In this document: one piece after another, positions 15,856 through 24,282 of the stretch
Position numbering within the stretch: position 1 is the stretch's first letter
Layout: each line of letters begins with the position of its first letter
Assembly (NCBI RefSeq): GCF_001577265.1
Contig: NZ_CP014517.1
Location: 1,851,001 to 1,915,000, forward strand
Source: Variovorax sp. PAMC 28711
Lineage (GTDB): Bacteria > Pseudomonadota > Gammaproteobacteria > Burkholderiales > Burkholderiaceae_C
DNA: 64,000 nucleotides
Reading direction: 5' to 3'
The notes under the pieces: generated by a model
Database searches by the model: none
The model's input: the letters and a program-made list of their open reading frames with translations, nothing else
What the model was told of the DNA's origin: nothing
Made by a program: the position numbers and the translations under genes

Positions 15856-16652
15856 GCGCGCCCCGTCTCTACATCGAAGGCCCGGCCTTCTGGTCGCCCA
15901 ACCTGCCGGGTTGGGACATCGCCTTCGCGGCGTTCCGCGGCGAAGGCGCACCGGTCGAGCCGCCGGCCAAGCGCCCCGCACCGCTGGTGCTGGCGCCGGC
16001 CGAGCGCCGCCGCGCACCCGACACGGTAGCGCTCGCGCTCGAAGTGGCAGCGGCGGCCATCGCGAGCGCCGGCCGCAATGCGGTCGACCTGCCGTGCGTC
16101 TTCGTCTCCGCGCATGGCGACCTCGGCATCAACGACTACATGTGCAGCGTGCTCGCGAGCGATCCGTCGGTGCTGTCGCCGACCAAGTTCCACAACTCGG
16201 TGCACAACGCGGCCGTGGGCTACTGGACCATCGGCACCGGCTGCATGCAGGCCAGCAACTCGGTGTCGGCCTACGAGCACAGTTTCGCGGCGGGACTGCT
16301 GGAAGCCGCGTCGCAATGCGCAGCAGACCAGTCGCCGGTGCTGATCGTCGGCTACGACACGGCGGCGGTGGGCGCCCTCGCGTCGGTGACGACCAGCCGC
16401 ACCATGCTGGCGGTGGGCATGGTGATTTCGCCGGAACGCAGCGAGCGCACGGTCGCCGCGTTCGACTGGTCGCTCGAAAGCGGCCCGACCTCGGCGCCCC
16501 CCCTGAAGACCGGCGTTTCGGAGACACTCACCCTCAACGCCATGGCCGATGCGCTGCCGCTGTTCGAGCAGCTCGCGCTGGGCGGCGCTGCCACGCTGGC
16601 GATGCCGCTGTCGTCCAACCTGGCCTTGCAAATGCGCCTCAACCCGCCCTGA
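15852..16652 (+). CDS. Beta-ketoacyl synthase chain-length-factor-like protein
   Basis: A 266-aa protein of the short 'ketoacyl synthase, N-terminal 2' type found beside condensing enzymes in aryl polyene loci. Visible are the opening LYIEGPAFWSPNLPGW, ALEVAAAAIASAG, the central FHNSVHNAAVGYWTIGTG, and a C-terminal region that lacks the GTAS and GHT histidine motifs of true condensing enzymes. It probably partners the upstream synthase rather than condensing by itself. Start overlaps the upstream stop (ATGA), and the next gene begins 5 nt after its stop. Confidence 0.75.
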   Translation: MSAPRLYIEGPAFWSPNLPGWDIAFAAFRGEGAPVEPPAKRPAPLVLAPAERRRAPDTVALALEVAAAAIASAGRNAVDLPCVFVSAHGDLGINDYMCSVLASDPSVLSPTKFHNSVHNAAVGYWTIGTGCMQASNSVSAYEHSFAAGLLEAASQCAADQSPVLIVGYDTAAVGALASVTTSRTMLAVGMVISPERSERTVAAFDWSLESGPTSAPPLKTGVSETLTLNAMADALPLFEQLALGGAATLAMPLSSNLALQMRLNPP

Positions 16653-16657
16653 ACACC

Positions 16658-18289
16658 ATGGACACATCCGCTCCCCGCACGCACGACGTCGTCGTCATGG
16701 GCGGTGGCCTGGCCGGCCTCACGCTCGCGCTCCAGCTGAAACAACGCTTCGGCGACATCGACGTGCTGGTGCTGGAGCGCCGCATGCACCCGGTGCCGCA
16801 CGCGGCGCACAAGGTGGGCGAGTCGTCGGTGGAAATCGGCGCGCACTATTTCGACACGGTGCTGGGCCTCAAACCGCACCTGCAGGGCGAGCAGCTGCGC
16901 AAATTCGGCTTCCGCTTCTTCTTCAGTGAAGGACGACGCGACATCGACCAGGTCACCGAGATCGGTGCCAGCCGCTTCCTGTCGGTGCCCAGCTACCAGA
17001 TCGACCGCGGCATCTTCGAGAACTACCTCGCCGAAGAAGCGGCACGGCGCGGCGTGCAGTTCGTCGACAACGCGATGGTCCGGCACATCGATCTTTCCGA
17101 AGACGCGAAGACGCCGCACCTGCTGAGCTGGACCGAGGGCGAGCGCGTGTGCACCGCCCGCGCCCGCTGGGTCGTCGACGCCTGCGGCCGGGCCGGCCTG
17201 CTCAAGCGCAAGCTGGGGCTCGCGCAGCCCAACGCGCACGATTGCCACGCGGTGTGGTTTCGCATCAGCGACCGCATCACGATCGACGAGTGGAGCGACA
17301 ACACCGAATGGCGTGAACGCTGCGAGCCTCAGGCGCGCTGGCTGTCGACCAACCACCTGGTGGGCGCGGGCTACTGGGTGTGGCTGATCCCGCTCGCGTC
17401 GGGCTCGCATTCGGTCGGCATCGTGGCCGATCCGCGCCTCCATCCGCTCCACACGATGGACACCTTCGACAAGGCGATGGACTGGTTCCACGAGTTCCAG
17501 CCGCGCCTGTTCGACGAGCTCGACGGCAAGCGCCACTTGCTGCAGGACTTCGCGTTCTTCAAGAACTTCTCGTACGGCTGCAAGCAGGTCTTCTCCGGCC
17601 AGCGCTGGGCGCTGACCGGCGAGGCGGGCCTCTTCCTCGACCCGTTCTATTCGCCCGGCAGCGATTTCATCGCAATGGGCAACACCTACATCACCGACCT
17701 GATCGCGCACGACCGCGAGGGCCACGCACTGGCCGCGCGCGCGCAGCTCTACGACCAGATCTACCACTCGTTCTACGAAAGCACGCTGGCCCTCTACCAG
17801 GACCAGTACCCCCTGTTCGGCGACCCCGAGGTGCTGCCGGTGAAGGTGATCTGGGACTACACCTACTACTGGGGCGTGTTGTCGCAAATCTTCTTCCATG
17901 ACCGACTCACCGACGTGGCCTCGCTCGGCGCGCTGCGCGAAGAACTCCAGCACTGCCAGAAGCTGAACATCGCGGTGCAGGACTTCATGCGCGAATGGTC
18001 CGCCGTGACCGACAAGCACAACCCGGCGGTGATGCTCGACCAGGCTGCGCTGCCCTGGTTCGCCGAATTGAACAAGAGCCTGAACGACCGGCTCGACGAT
18101 GCCGCATTCCGCGCGCGCATCCGCGCGTCGGCCGAGCAGTTGCGCCAGCTGGCCGGCGAAATCCTGTCGCGGGCGCACGCCGCGCACCCCGGCATCGAGG
18201 CCGGCGCCCTGCGCGCACTGCTGGATGAGACGATGACGGCGGCGCCCGTGGACAGCGCGCAAGACGCCATGCTTTTCGCAGCCGCCTGA
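16658..18289 (+). CDS. Flavin-dependent halogenase-like oxidoreductase
   Basis: A 543-aa FAD-binding protein. The dinucleotide motif GGGLAG lies at residues 15-20, HKVGESSVE follows near 47, and the halogenase signature WxWxIP is present as WVWLIP at residues 240-245. A C-terminal helical region follows (about 400-530). It resembles the PF04820 family: halogenases of phenols, pyrroles or tryptophan, and halogenase-like oxidoreductases. The tight operon with two ketoacyl-synthase-type genes suggests it modifies a polyene or phenolic product. Whether it halogenates or only oxidises cannot be told from motifs alone. The start at 16658 is chosen because the flavin fold begins ten residues later. 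Confidence 0.78.
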   Translation: MDTSAPRTHDVVVMGGGLAGLTLALQLKQRFGDIDVLVLERRMHPVPHAAHKVGESSVEIGAHYFDTVLGLKPHLQGEQLRKFGFRFFFSEGRRDIDQVTEIGASRFLSVPSYQIDRGIFENYLAEEAARRGVQFVDNAMVRHIDLSEDAKTPHLLSWTEGERVCTARARWVVDACGRAGLLKRKLGLAQPNAHDCHAVWFRISDRITIDEWSDNTEWRERCEPQARWLSTNHLVGAGYWVWLIPLASGSHSVGIVADPRLHPLHTMDTFDKAMDWFHEFQPRLFDELDGKRHLLQDFAFFKNFSYGCKQVFSGQRWALTGEAGLFLDPFYSPGSDFIAMGNTYITDLIAHDREGHALAARAQLYDQIYHSFYESTLALYQDQYPLFGDPEVLPVKVIWDYTYYWGVLSQIFFHDRLTDVASLGALREELQHCQKLNIAVQDFMREWSAVTDKHNPAVMLDQAALPWFAELNKSLNDRLDDAAFRARIRASAEQLRQLAGEILSRAHAAHPGIEAGALRALLDETMTAAPVDSAQDAMLFAAA

Positions 18290-18361
18290 CCGTTCGGTCG
18301 GGCGCGGCGTTTACCCCAACTTTACGGAGCGTTCAAGCCGGCTTGGCGCCGGTGCACGACC

Positions 18362-19084
18362 ATGAAAGCCATGAGCACCCCGCAACTCCTGATGATCGAA
18401 GACGACACCCGCCTGGCGAAGATGGTGGGCGAATACCTGACGCAATCGGGCTTCGTGTTCCACCACGCGGCCGATGGGGCGAGCGGCATGGCGCAACTGC
18501 AGGAGCACGCGCCCGACCTCGTCATCCTCGACCTGATGCTGCCCGACACCGACGGCCTCGAGGTCTGCCGACGCATCCGCGCGCTGCCGGGTGGCCTCGC
18601 CAAGGTGTCGGTGCTGATGCTCACCGCCAAGGGAGATCCGATGGACCGCATCATCGGCCTGGAGATCGGCGCCGACGATTACCTGCCCAAGCCCTTCGAA
18701 CCGCGCGAACTGCTGGCCCGCATCCGCGCCGTGCTGCGCCGGCGCGGCGAAACCACCAGCGAAGCCTCGGCCGCCACCCTGATTCGCTTCGGCACGCTGG
18801 AGATCGACCGCAACGCGCGCACCGTGACGGTCGGCGGCGCGCTGGCCGACCTCACCTCCTACCAGTTCGACCTGTTGGTCGCGATGGCCGAGCGCGCTGG
18901 GCGCGTGCTGACGCGCGACCAGATCATGGAAGCCGTGCGCGGCCGCGAGCTCGAAGCCTTCGACCGCTCGATCGACGTGCACATGGGGCGCATCCGCGCG
19001 GCCATCGAGGTCGACGCGAAGAACCCGAAACGCATCCTCACGGTGCGCGGCGTCGGCTACGTGTTCGCCAAGCAGCAAGACTAG
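18362..19084 (+). CDS. OmpR-family response regulator
   Basis: A 240-aa two-component regulator. The receiver domain spans about residues 8-125 with acidic pair Asp14/Asp15, phosphoacceptor Asp57 (VILDLMLPD) and Lys in LPKPF. The winged-helix DNA-binding domain spans about 140-237 (LTSYQFDLLVAMAE, VRGVGYVF). A start three codons later (18371) is equally possible. It is followed 10 nt later by its cognate histidine kinase gene. Targets are unknown; the two are plausibly envelope-stress or surface-related given their neighbours. Confidence 0.9.
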   Translation: MKAMSTPQLLMIEDDTRLAKMVGEYLTQSGFVFHHAADGASGMAQLQEHAPDLVILDLMLPDTDGLEVCRRIRALPGGLAKVSVLMLTAKGDPMDRIIGLEIGADDYLPKPFEPRELLARIRAVLRRRGETTSEASAATLIRFGTLEIDRNARTVTVGGALADLTSYQFDLLVAMAERAGRVLTRDQIMEAVRGRELEAFDRSIDVHMGRIRAAIEVDAKNPKRILTVRGVGYVFAKQQD

Positions 19085-19094
19085 CCGGGCCCTG

Positions 19095-20288
19095 ATGCTG
19101 AGCCTGTACTCCCGCCACCTCTACGTCCGCATCTGGCTGGCGGTGGTGGCGGGCGTGATCGTGCTCATGCTGGCCGCCGGCTGGCTGGTGCGCGTGTCGG
19201 CCGAGAGCGAGCGCGACCGCCTCAACTCGCTGTCGCGCGAGGTGGTCGTGCGCGACGCCAATGACCAGGTGATCGGGACCGGCCAGGCGACGCGCGTGCG
19301 GGGCCAGGGCACCGAGTTCGAGCTCACGCTGAGCGACGGCCGCGCGCTGTCGCTGCAAATCACGCGGCGCGAGCCGAATGCAGGGTCGGGCAGCCGAACG
19401 CCGCCGTCGTGGCGCACCCCGTTCGATTTTTCCTGGTTGATCGTCGCCGTGGGCTTGACGGTGGCGCTGGGCGTCTACCCGATCGTGCGACGCCTCACCA
19501 AGCGTCTCGAGTCGCTGCAGCGCAGCGTGCAGCGGTGGGGCGAAGGTGACCTGTCCGTGCGCATGGTCGAGGAAGGGCAGGACGAGGTCGCCGACCTGGC
19601 CAAGCGCTTCAACGCCGCCGCGGTGCGCATCGAGCAGCTGGTGAGTTCGCACAAGTCGTTGCTGGCCAATGCCTCGCACGAGCTGCGTTCGCCGCTGGCG
19701 CGCATCCGCATGGCGTTGCAGCTCATGGGCGACACGCCCAACGCCACCGCGCAGCAGGAAATCGCCCGCAACATCGGCGAGCTCGACCAGCTGATCGACG
19801 AGATCCTGCTGGCCAGCCGCCTCGACGCGAGCGAAGCCGACATGGGCACCATCGAGGCGATTGATCTCATGGGCCTGGCCGCAGAAGAATGCGCACAGGT
19901 CGGCGCCGAACTCGACCTGGCCGAAGGCGCGGACAGCAACGCGCTCACGGTGCCCGGCGTGTCGCGGCTGCTGCGCCGCGCGATCCGCAACCTGCTGGAG
20001 AACGCGCGCCGCTACGGCGCCGGCGAGACCACGGTCGAACTCGGCACGAACGCCGGCTTCGCGATCGTGCGCGTGAACGACCGCGGCCCGGGCGTGCCGC
20101 CCGCGTTGCGCGACCGCATCTTCGAGCCGTTCTATCGTTTGCCCGGCGCCAGCGAGCGCAACGGGGGCGTCGGCCTCGGCCTGGCGCTGGTGAAATCGAT
20201 CGCTGAGCGGCATGGCGGCAGCGTGCGCTGCGAAGAACGCCCGGGCGGCGGCGCGAGTTTCGTGATCCATCTGCCGCACACGACTTGA
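19095..20288 (+). CDS. Sensor histidine kinase (partner of the 18362 regulator)
   Basis: A 397-aa inner-membrane kinase. Two membrane segments (about residues 12-32 and 115-135) enclose a periplasmic loop of about 80 residues, followed by HAMP (about 135-185). The H-box has His195 (ASHELRSPLAR), then come an N-box (NLLENARRYG) and G-boxes (DRGPGVP, GGVGLGLALVKSI). The sensed signal is unknown; the periplasmic loop is small and shows no known domain. Confidence 0.9.
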   Translation: MLSLYSRHLYVRIWLAVVAGVIVLMLAAGWLVRVSAESERDRLNSLSREVVVRDANDQVIGTGQATRVRGQGTEFELTLSDGRALSLQITRREPNAGSGSRTPPSWRTPFDFSWLIVAVGLTVALGVYPIVRRLTKRLESLQRSVQRWGEGDLSVRMVEEGQDEVADLAKRFNAAAVRIEQLVSSHKSLLANASHELRSPLARIRMALQLMGDTPNATAQQEIARNIGELDQLIDEILLASRLDASEADMGTIEAIDLMGLAAEECAQVGAELDLAEGADSNALTVPGVSRLLRRAIRNLLENARRYGAGETTVELGTNAGFAIVRVNDRGPGVPPALRDRIFEPFYRLPGASERNGGVGLGLALVKSIAERHGGSVRCEERPGGGASFVIHLPHTT

Positions 20289-20338
20289 GCAGCCGAAGTC
20301 AGGCGGGCTCCAGCAAGCGCCGCCTAGAATTCGCGCCC

Positions 20339-21574
20339 ATGCAGAGATCGTTCATCGTGCGGCCCGCGGCCATGTTCTGGGGGCTGGCGGTGTTTGCGCC
20401 CGTCGGCGTCAACTACCTCGCGGCGTTCCTGCTGCTGGCGTGTCTTCTGATCGTCGGCATCGCCGGCGACTGGCGCGAGCGCTACGCGCGACTGCGCGCC
20501 AATCCGTTGTGGTGGCCCGTGGTGGCCTACCTGGTCTGGACTCTGGTGGTGCTGGCGTTCCGGCCGCACTACCCGCAGACCGCGTCCAACCTGTGGCATG
20601 GCTTTCGCATCGGCTTCACCATGCTCATGGCGATGGCGCTCACGCGCGAAGAAGCGAGGTGGGCGCTGCGTGGTTTTCTCGTCATCGCAGGCGCCAGCGT
20701 CGTCATGGTGCTGCTGTACCGCAGCGTCGGTTTTCCCATGACCGAACTGTGGCGCGCCACGCTGGTGCTCGTGGGCAACAAGTCGATCAACAACGCGTTG
20801 CTGTTCACCGTGCTGGGCGCGAGCGCGGCAGTGTGGGGGCTCGCGCACCTGCGCAACGCGCAGGGGCAGATCGCCTGGAAGGCGCTGTTGGCGTTTGCGC
20901 TCACCGGCCTCGTCGCGGTCATCGTCACGCAGTGGCTGCCGTCGCGCACGTCGCTGCTGGCCTTGCTCGTGGCCGTTGTCGCCGCCTGCGTGCACCAGTG
21001 GCGCAAGCAACTGAAGGTGCTGGCCGGCGTGCTGGTGGTGGCCGGCGTCCTCGTCGCCGCGCTGGTGTGGCAGGCGCCTTCGGTGCAGCAGAAGTTCGAG
21101 CTCGGCCTGCAGGAGATCGAAGCGGCGCAGGCCGGCGCGGTGTCGGAAGGCAGCTGGGTGGTGCGCTTCTACATGTACCGCGACACGGCCCGCATGATCG
21201 TCGACCAGCCGCTCGCAGGCTGGGGCATCGGCGGCTGGACCGAACAGTGGCATCTGCGCGGCCCGAAGCTGCTGGCCGACTACAACATGCCGCACAACGA
21301 CTTCCTGTGGATGGGCGCACAGGCCGGCTTGCCGGGCGCGCTGCTGCTGCTTTCCATCCTGCTGATCGGCCTGTGGCAGTGCTGGCGACGCGACGACCTG
21401 ATCGGACGTTACGGCTTCGCCGCGATGCTGGTCATGCTGGTCGCGACCAGCGTCAACTCGGCGATGCGCGACGCGCAGATCGGGCTGAGCCTGCTATGGG
21501 TGGCGATGGTGTATCTGCGCCTGGCGCAGCCGGCGCCGCCTGTGCTGCCGGCGCCGCGATCGGCTGCCGCCTAG
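20339..21574 (+). CDS. O-antigen ligase family membrane protein
   Basis: A 411-aa polytopic membrane protein with about 10-12 hydrophobic segments and the Wzy_C/WaaL-type region around residues 200-330 (SRTSLLALLVA, MIVDQPLAGWGIGGW, MPHNDFLW). Proteins of this family ligate O-antigen to lipid A-core or polymerise surface glycans in the periplasm. The ATG at 20339 lies beside a TAGAAT element, so an earlier in-frame start at 20285 is less likely. Its stop overlaps the convergent glycosyltransferase stop in a shared CTAG (21571-21574). Confidence 0.83.
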   Translation: MQRSFIVRPAAMFWGLAVFAPVGVNYLAAFLLLACLLIVGIAGDWRERYARLRANPLWWPVVAYLVWTLVVLAFRPHYPQTASNLWHGFRIGFTMLMAMALTREEARWALRGFLVIAGASVVMVLLYRSVGFPMTELWRATLVLVGNKSINNALLFTVLGASAAVWGLAHLRNAQGQIAWKALLAFALTGLVAVIVTQWLPSRTSLLALLVAVVAACVHQWRKQLKVLAGVLVVAGVLVAALVWQAPSVQQKFELGLQEIEAAQAGAVSEGSWVVRFYMYRDTARMIVDQPLAGWGIGGWTEQWHLRGPKLLADYNMPHNDFLWMGAQAGLPGALLLLSILLIGLWQCWRRDDLIGRYGFAAMLVMLVATSVNSAMRDAQIGLSLLWVAMVYLRLAQPAPPVLPAPRSAAA

Positions 21575-22467
21575 AGCTCGATGCCGTAGTGGGCCTTGAC
21601 GTAGGCCTTCATCCTGGCGGGGTCGGTGCCGCAGGCTTTCTTGATCTCGTAGATCTTGGCGTCGACCAGCGTTCGGTACCACCAGCCCTGCAAAAAGTGC
21701 CAGAGAAAGGCTTCCTTGCCGCCGGTGAATCCGAGCAGGAAGATGTAGCGGTAGAAAAAGTAAAACGTCGAGCGGTAAAAGAGCGGCAGCTTCGCGTACG
21801 TGTGCTTGTTCCTGCGCTTGCCGGCGGCCGCGCTGTTCATGGCGCCGTCGGGGCCCGATGGCATCAGGCCGTATTCGATGTCCAGCAGGTCGATCGCCTC
21901 GCGGATCGAATAGCCGTTGTGCTTTTGCGTCCACCAGCCGATGGTGTTGAGGTTATGGTCGACGAACTCGTGTTCGAACAGCATCGACGTGCCCTTGCGC
22001 AGCTTGATGTGCTCGTCCATCCAGCGCGTTTCGCTGAAGCCGTCCTGGTAGCGAAACAACCGCAGCATTTCCATCTTGCCGATGCCTCGCTTGATCCACT
22101 TGTTGAGAAACAGGCGCCTGAGCGGAAAAATAATGCCCGACACGCCCGCATCGACCTGCGGCAAACGCGTGTTCACCTCGTCGACCAGTTCGGGCGTCAG
22201 GTACTCGTCCGCATCGAGGCGCAACACCCATTCGGTTTCGATGGGCAGGTTGTCCAGCCCCCAGTTGAACTGGCGCGCGTGGTTGTTTTCCCATTTGTTC
22301 TGGTAGACGACGGCGCCGCACTCGCGGGCGATGGCCACCGTGGCATCCGTCGAAAAGGAATCGACAATGAAAACCTGGCTCGCCACCTGGCAAACGTTCT
22401 CGATGCACCGACGAAGATGAATTTCCTCGTTGAACGTCAGGATGATGGCGCTGATGCCCGGCTTCAT
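21571..22467 (-). CDS. Family 2 glycosyltransferase, copy 1
   Basis: A 298-aa GT-A-fold transferase. The N-terminal ISAIILTFNEE and the DxD-type LRLDADEYL (about residue 92) mark nucleotide-sugar binding. An aromatic-rich C-terminal region (FYRSTFYFFYRYIFLLGF) probably associates with the membrane. It resembles WaaE/KdtX-like core glycosyltransferases. A near-duplicate lies at 24283-25182, with a 161-bp stretch differing at one base. The start overlaps the upstream acetyltransferase gene by 4 nt. Confidence 0.85.
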   Translation of the reverse strand: MKPGISAIILTFNEEIHLRRCIENVCQVASQVFIVDSFSTDATVAIARECGAVVYQNKWENNHARQFNWGLDNLPIETEWVLRLDADEYLTPELVDEVNTRLPQVDAGVSGIIFPLRRLFLNKWIKRGIGKMEMLRLFRYQDGFSETRWMDEHIKLRKGTSMLFEHEFVDHNLNTIGWWTQKHNGYSIREAIDLLDIEYGLMPSGPDGAMNSAAAGKRRNKHTYAKLPLFYRSTFYFFYRYIFLLGFTGGKEAFLWHFLQGWWYRTLVDAKIYEIKKACGTDPARMKAYVKAHYGIEL

Positions 22468-23024
22468 GACGCCCGCATTTCCCGGCGGCCCACACAGATT
22501 GCGGGGTTGCCGCGAACGATGGTCCAGGGCGCCACGTTGTCGAAGACGGCAGACCGGGCAGCCACCACGGCACCCTGGCCGATTGAGACGCCCGGGCCGA
22601 TGAACGCATCGGCCGCGACCCACGCCTGATCGGCGATGACGATCGGCTTCAGAAGCAGCCGGTGCTTCGGATCGCGGATGTCGTGGCTGGAGGCGCACAG
22701 GTAGCTCTTCTGCGAGACCGTGGTGTGCGCCCCGATGGTGATGTGGCCCTGGTTGTAGCAATCCGCCTCCGGGCCGAGGCATGCATGCTCGCCCATGGTC
22801 AGGTTCCAGGGCGCCCAGATTCGGGCACTGGCGTAGACCATGGCGTTCGAGGCGATCTTGGCGCCGAACAGTCGCAGCACGAAAAGCCGCCAGGGGTTGA
22901 AAAAATTGAACACGAACGGTCGGAACAACACCACGCGACAAAGGTTCCACGCGGCACGTGCCATCTTGTTATTCAACGAGAACTTGCTTTCGTACTCGGA
23001 GAGATCGATCGTGGGCTCGCTCAT
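22464..23024 (-). CDS. WcaF-like hexapeptide acetyltransferase
   Basis: A 186-aa left-handed beta-helix acetyltransferase, related to the WcaF/colanic-acid type. Hexapeptide repeats run from about residue 65 to 165 (SARIWAPWNLTMGEHACLGPEADC, ITIGAHTTVSQ, IGPGVSIGQGAVVAARS). It probably O-acetylates a surface glycan sugar. It overlaps glycosyltransferase copy 1 by 4 nt, so the two form a unit. The start at 23024 precedes the family-typical IDLSEYESKF opening. Confidence 0.83.
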   Translation of the reverse strand: MSEPTIDLSEYESKFSLNNKMARAAWNLCRVVLFRPFVFNFFNPWRLFVLRLFGAKIASNAMVYASARIWAPWNLTMGEHACLGPEADCYNQGHITIGAHTTVSQKSYLCASSHDIRDPKHRLLLKPIVIADQAWVAADAFIGPGVSIGQGAVVAARSAVFDNVAPWTIVRGNPAICVGRREMRAS

Positions 23025-23056
23025 CGTGGGCGGCGTTTCGCTTCGGCTCCGGAGCG

Positions 23057-23269
23057 TCAATGCCGGCGCGCTGCCGTCTCGCCGGCCTTGAGCCGATAGA
23101 CGGTTCCGCAGTACGGGCATTTGGCCTGGCCGGTGTGGCCGACGTCGAGGTACACCTTGGGATGGGTGTTCCAGATCTTCATGTCGGCCTTGGGGCTGGG
23201 GCAGAACACGCCACCCTGGTCGTTCAGTTCCTTGCCGAGCAGTTCGACAACCGCGGTGTTGGCACTCAT
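23057..23269 (-). CDS. Small zinc-finger (zf-CHCC-type) protein
   Basis: A 70-aa protein with a C-H-C-C metal site: Cys in GGVFCP, His in GHTGQ, and the pair CPYC near the C-terminus. The fold is that of the NDUFS6-like zf-CHCC family, small cytoplasmic proteins of unclear role in betaproteobacteria. It follows ilvE by 5 nt and is probably co-transcribed. Confidence 0.8.
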   Translation of the reverse strand: MSANTAVVELLGKELNDQGGVFCPSPKADMKIWNTHPKVYLDVGHTGQAKCPYCGTVYRLKAGETAARRH

Positions 23270-23274
23270 GGTGT

Positions 23275-24222
23275 TCAGACTTTCGTGAGCCAGTGGGCGT
23301 ACTTCGGATTCTTGCCGTTCACGATGTCGAAGAACGCGGACTGGATCTTCTCCGTGACCGGACCGCGCGAGCCCGCCCCGATTTCGATGCGGTCGAGTTC
23401 GCGGATCGGCGTGACTTCGGCGGCGGTGCCGGTGAAGAAGGCTTCGTCCGAGATGTAGACCTCGTCGCGCGTGATGCGCTTTTGCACGAGTTCCAGCCCC
23501 AAGTCCTTGCAGATGTGCAGGATGGTGTTGCGCGTGATGCCGTTGAGCGCGCCGGCCGACAGGTCGGGCGTGTAGACCACGCCGCCCTTCACCACGAACA
23601 CGTTCTCGCCCGCGCCTTCGCTGACGAAGCCGCTCGCGTCGAGCAGCAGCGCTTCGTCGTAGCCGTCGTCGAGCGCTTCCATGTTGGCCAGGATCGAGTT
23701 GGTGTAGTTGCTCACCGCCTTGGCCTGCGTCATGGTGATGTTGACGTGATGGCGCGTGTAGCTGGAGGTCTTCACGCGGATGCCGCGCTTCATGCCTTCG
23801 TCGCCGAGGTAGGCGCCCCACGACCAGGCCGCGACCATCGCGTGGATCTTGTTGCCGCGCGGGCTGACGCCGAGCTTCTCGGAGCCGATCCAGATCAGCG
23901 GACGCAGGTAGCAGCTTTCGAGCTGGTTCTCGCGCACGACCTGCTTTTGCGCCTCGTTGACCTGTTCCTTCGAGAACGGGATGGTCATGCGCAGGATCTT
24001 GGCGCTGTTGAACAGGCGTTCGGTGTGCTCTTCCATGCGGAAGATGGCGGTGCCGTCGACCGTCTTGTAGGCGCGCACGCCCTCGAAGGCGCCGCAGCCG
24101 TAGTGCAGGGTGTGGCTGAGCACGTGGATCTTGGCGTCGCGCCAGTCGACGAGCTCGCCGTCCATCCAGATCTTGCCGTCCTTGTCGTCGAGCGAGGGAG
24201 CAGGCGGTACGAGGGCGCTCAT
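23275..24222 (-). CDS. ilvE: Branched-chain amino acid aminotransferase
   Basis: A 315-aa fold-type IV PLP aminotransferase that interconverts Leu, Ile and Val with their 2-oxoacids. The motifs HTLHYGCGAFEGVRAYK (about residue 36), the PLP-lysine region TMTQAKAVSNYTNS (about 165) and EVYISDEAFFTGTAAEVTPI (about 245) are diagnostic. A hairpin (24235-24268) lies in its leader. It is inserted between two near-identical glycosyltransferase genes and is probably housekeeping. Confidence 0.93.
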   Translation of the reverse strand: MSALVPPAPSLDDKDGKIWMDGELVDWRDAKIHVLSHTLHYGCGAFEGVRAYKTVDGTAIFRMEEHTERLFNSAKILRMTIPFSKEQVNEAQKQVVRENQLESCYLRPLIWIGSEKLGVSPRGNKIHAMVAAWSWGAYLGDEGMKRGIRVKTSSYTRHHVNITMTQAKAVSNYTNSILANMEALDDGYDEALLLDASGFVSEGAGENVFVVKGGVVYTPDLSAGALNGITRNTILHICKDLGLELVQKRITRDEVYISDEAFFTGTAAEVTPIRELDRIEIGAGSRGPVTEKIQSAFFDIVNGKNPKYAHWLTKV

Positions 24223-24234
24223 GGTGTGGTCCTT

Positions 24235-24268
24235 ATCGGGGGCAGGGAAAGTCTCGGAAACCCCCGAT
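24235..24268. promoter_or_regulatory. Hairpin between glycosyltransferase copy 2 and ilvE
   Basis: Perfect 8-bp arms ATCGGGGG (24235-24242) and CCCCCGAT (24261-24268) around an 18-nt loop. It lies downstream of the glycosyltransferase stop and 13 bp from the ilvE ATG. No U-run follows in the ilvE direction, so a leader structure is as plausible as a terminator. Confidence 0.35.
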
Positions 24269-24282
24269 TTTACGATGGCCGC

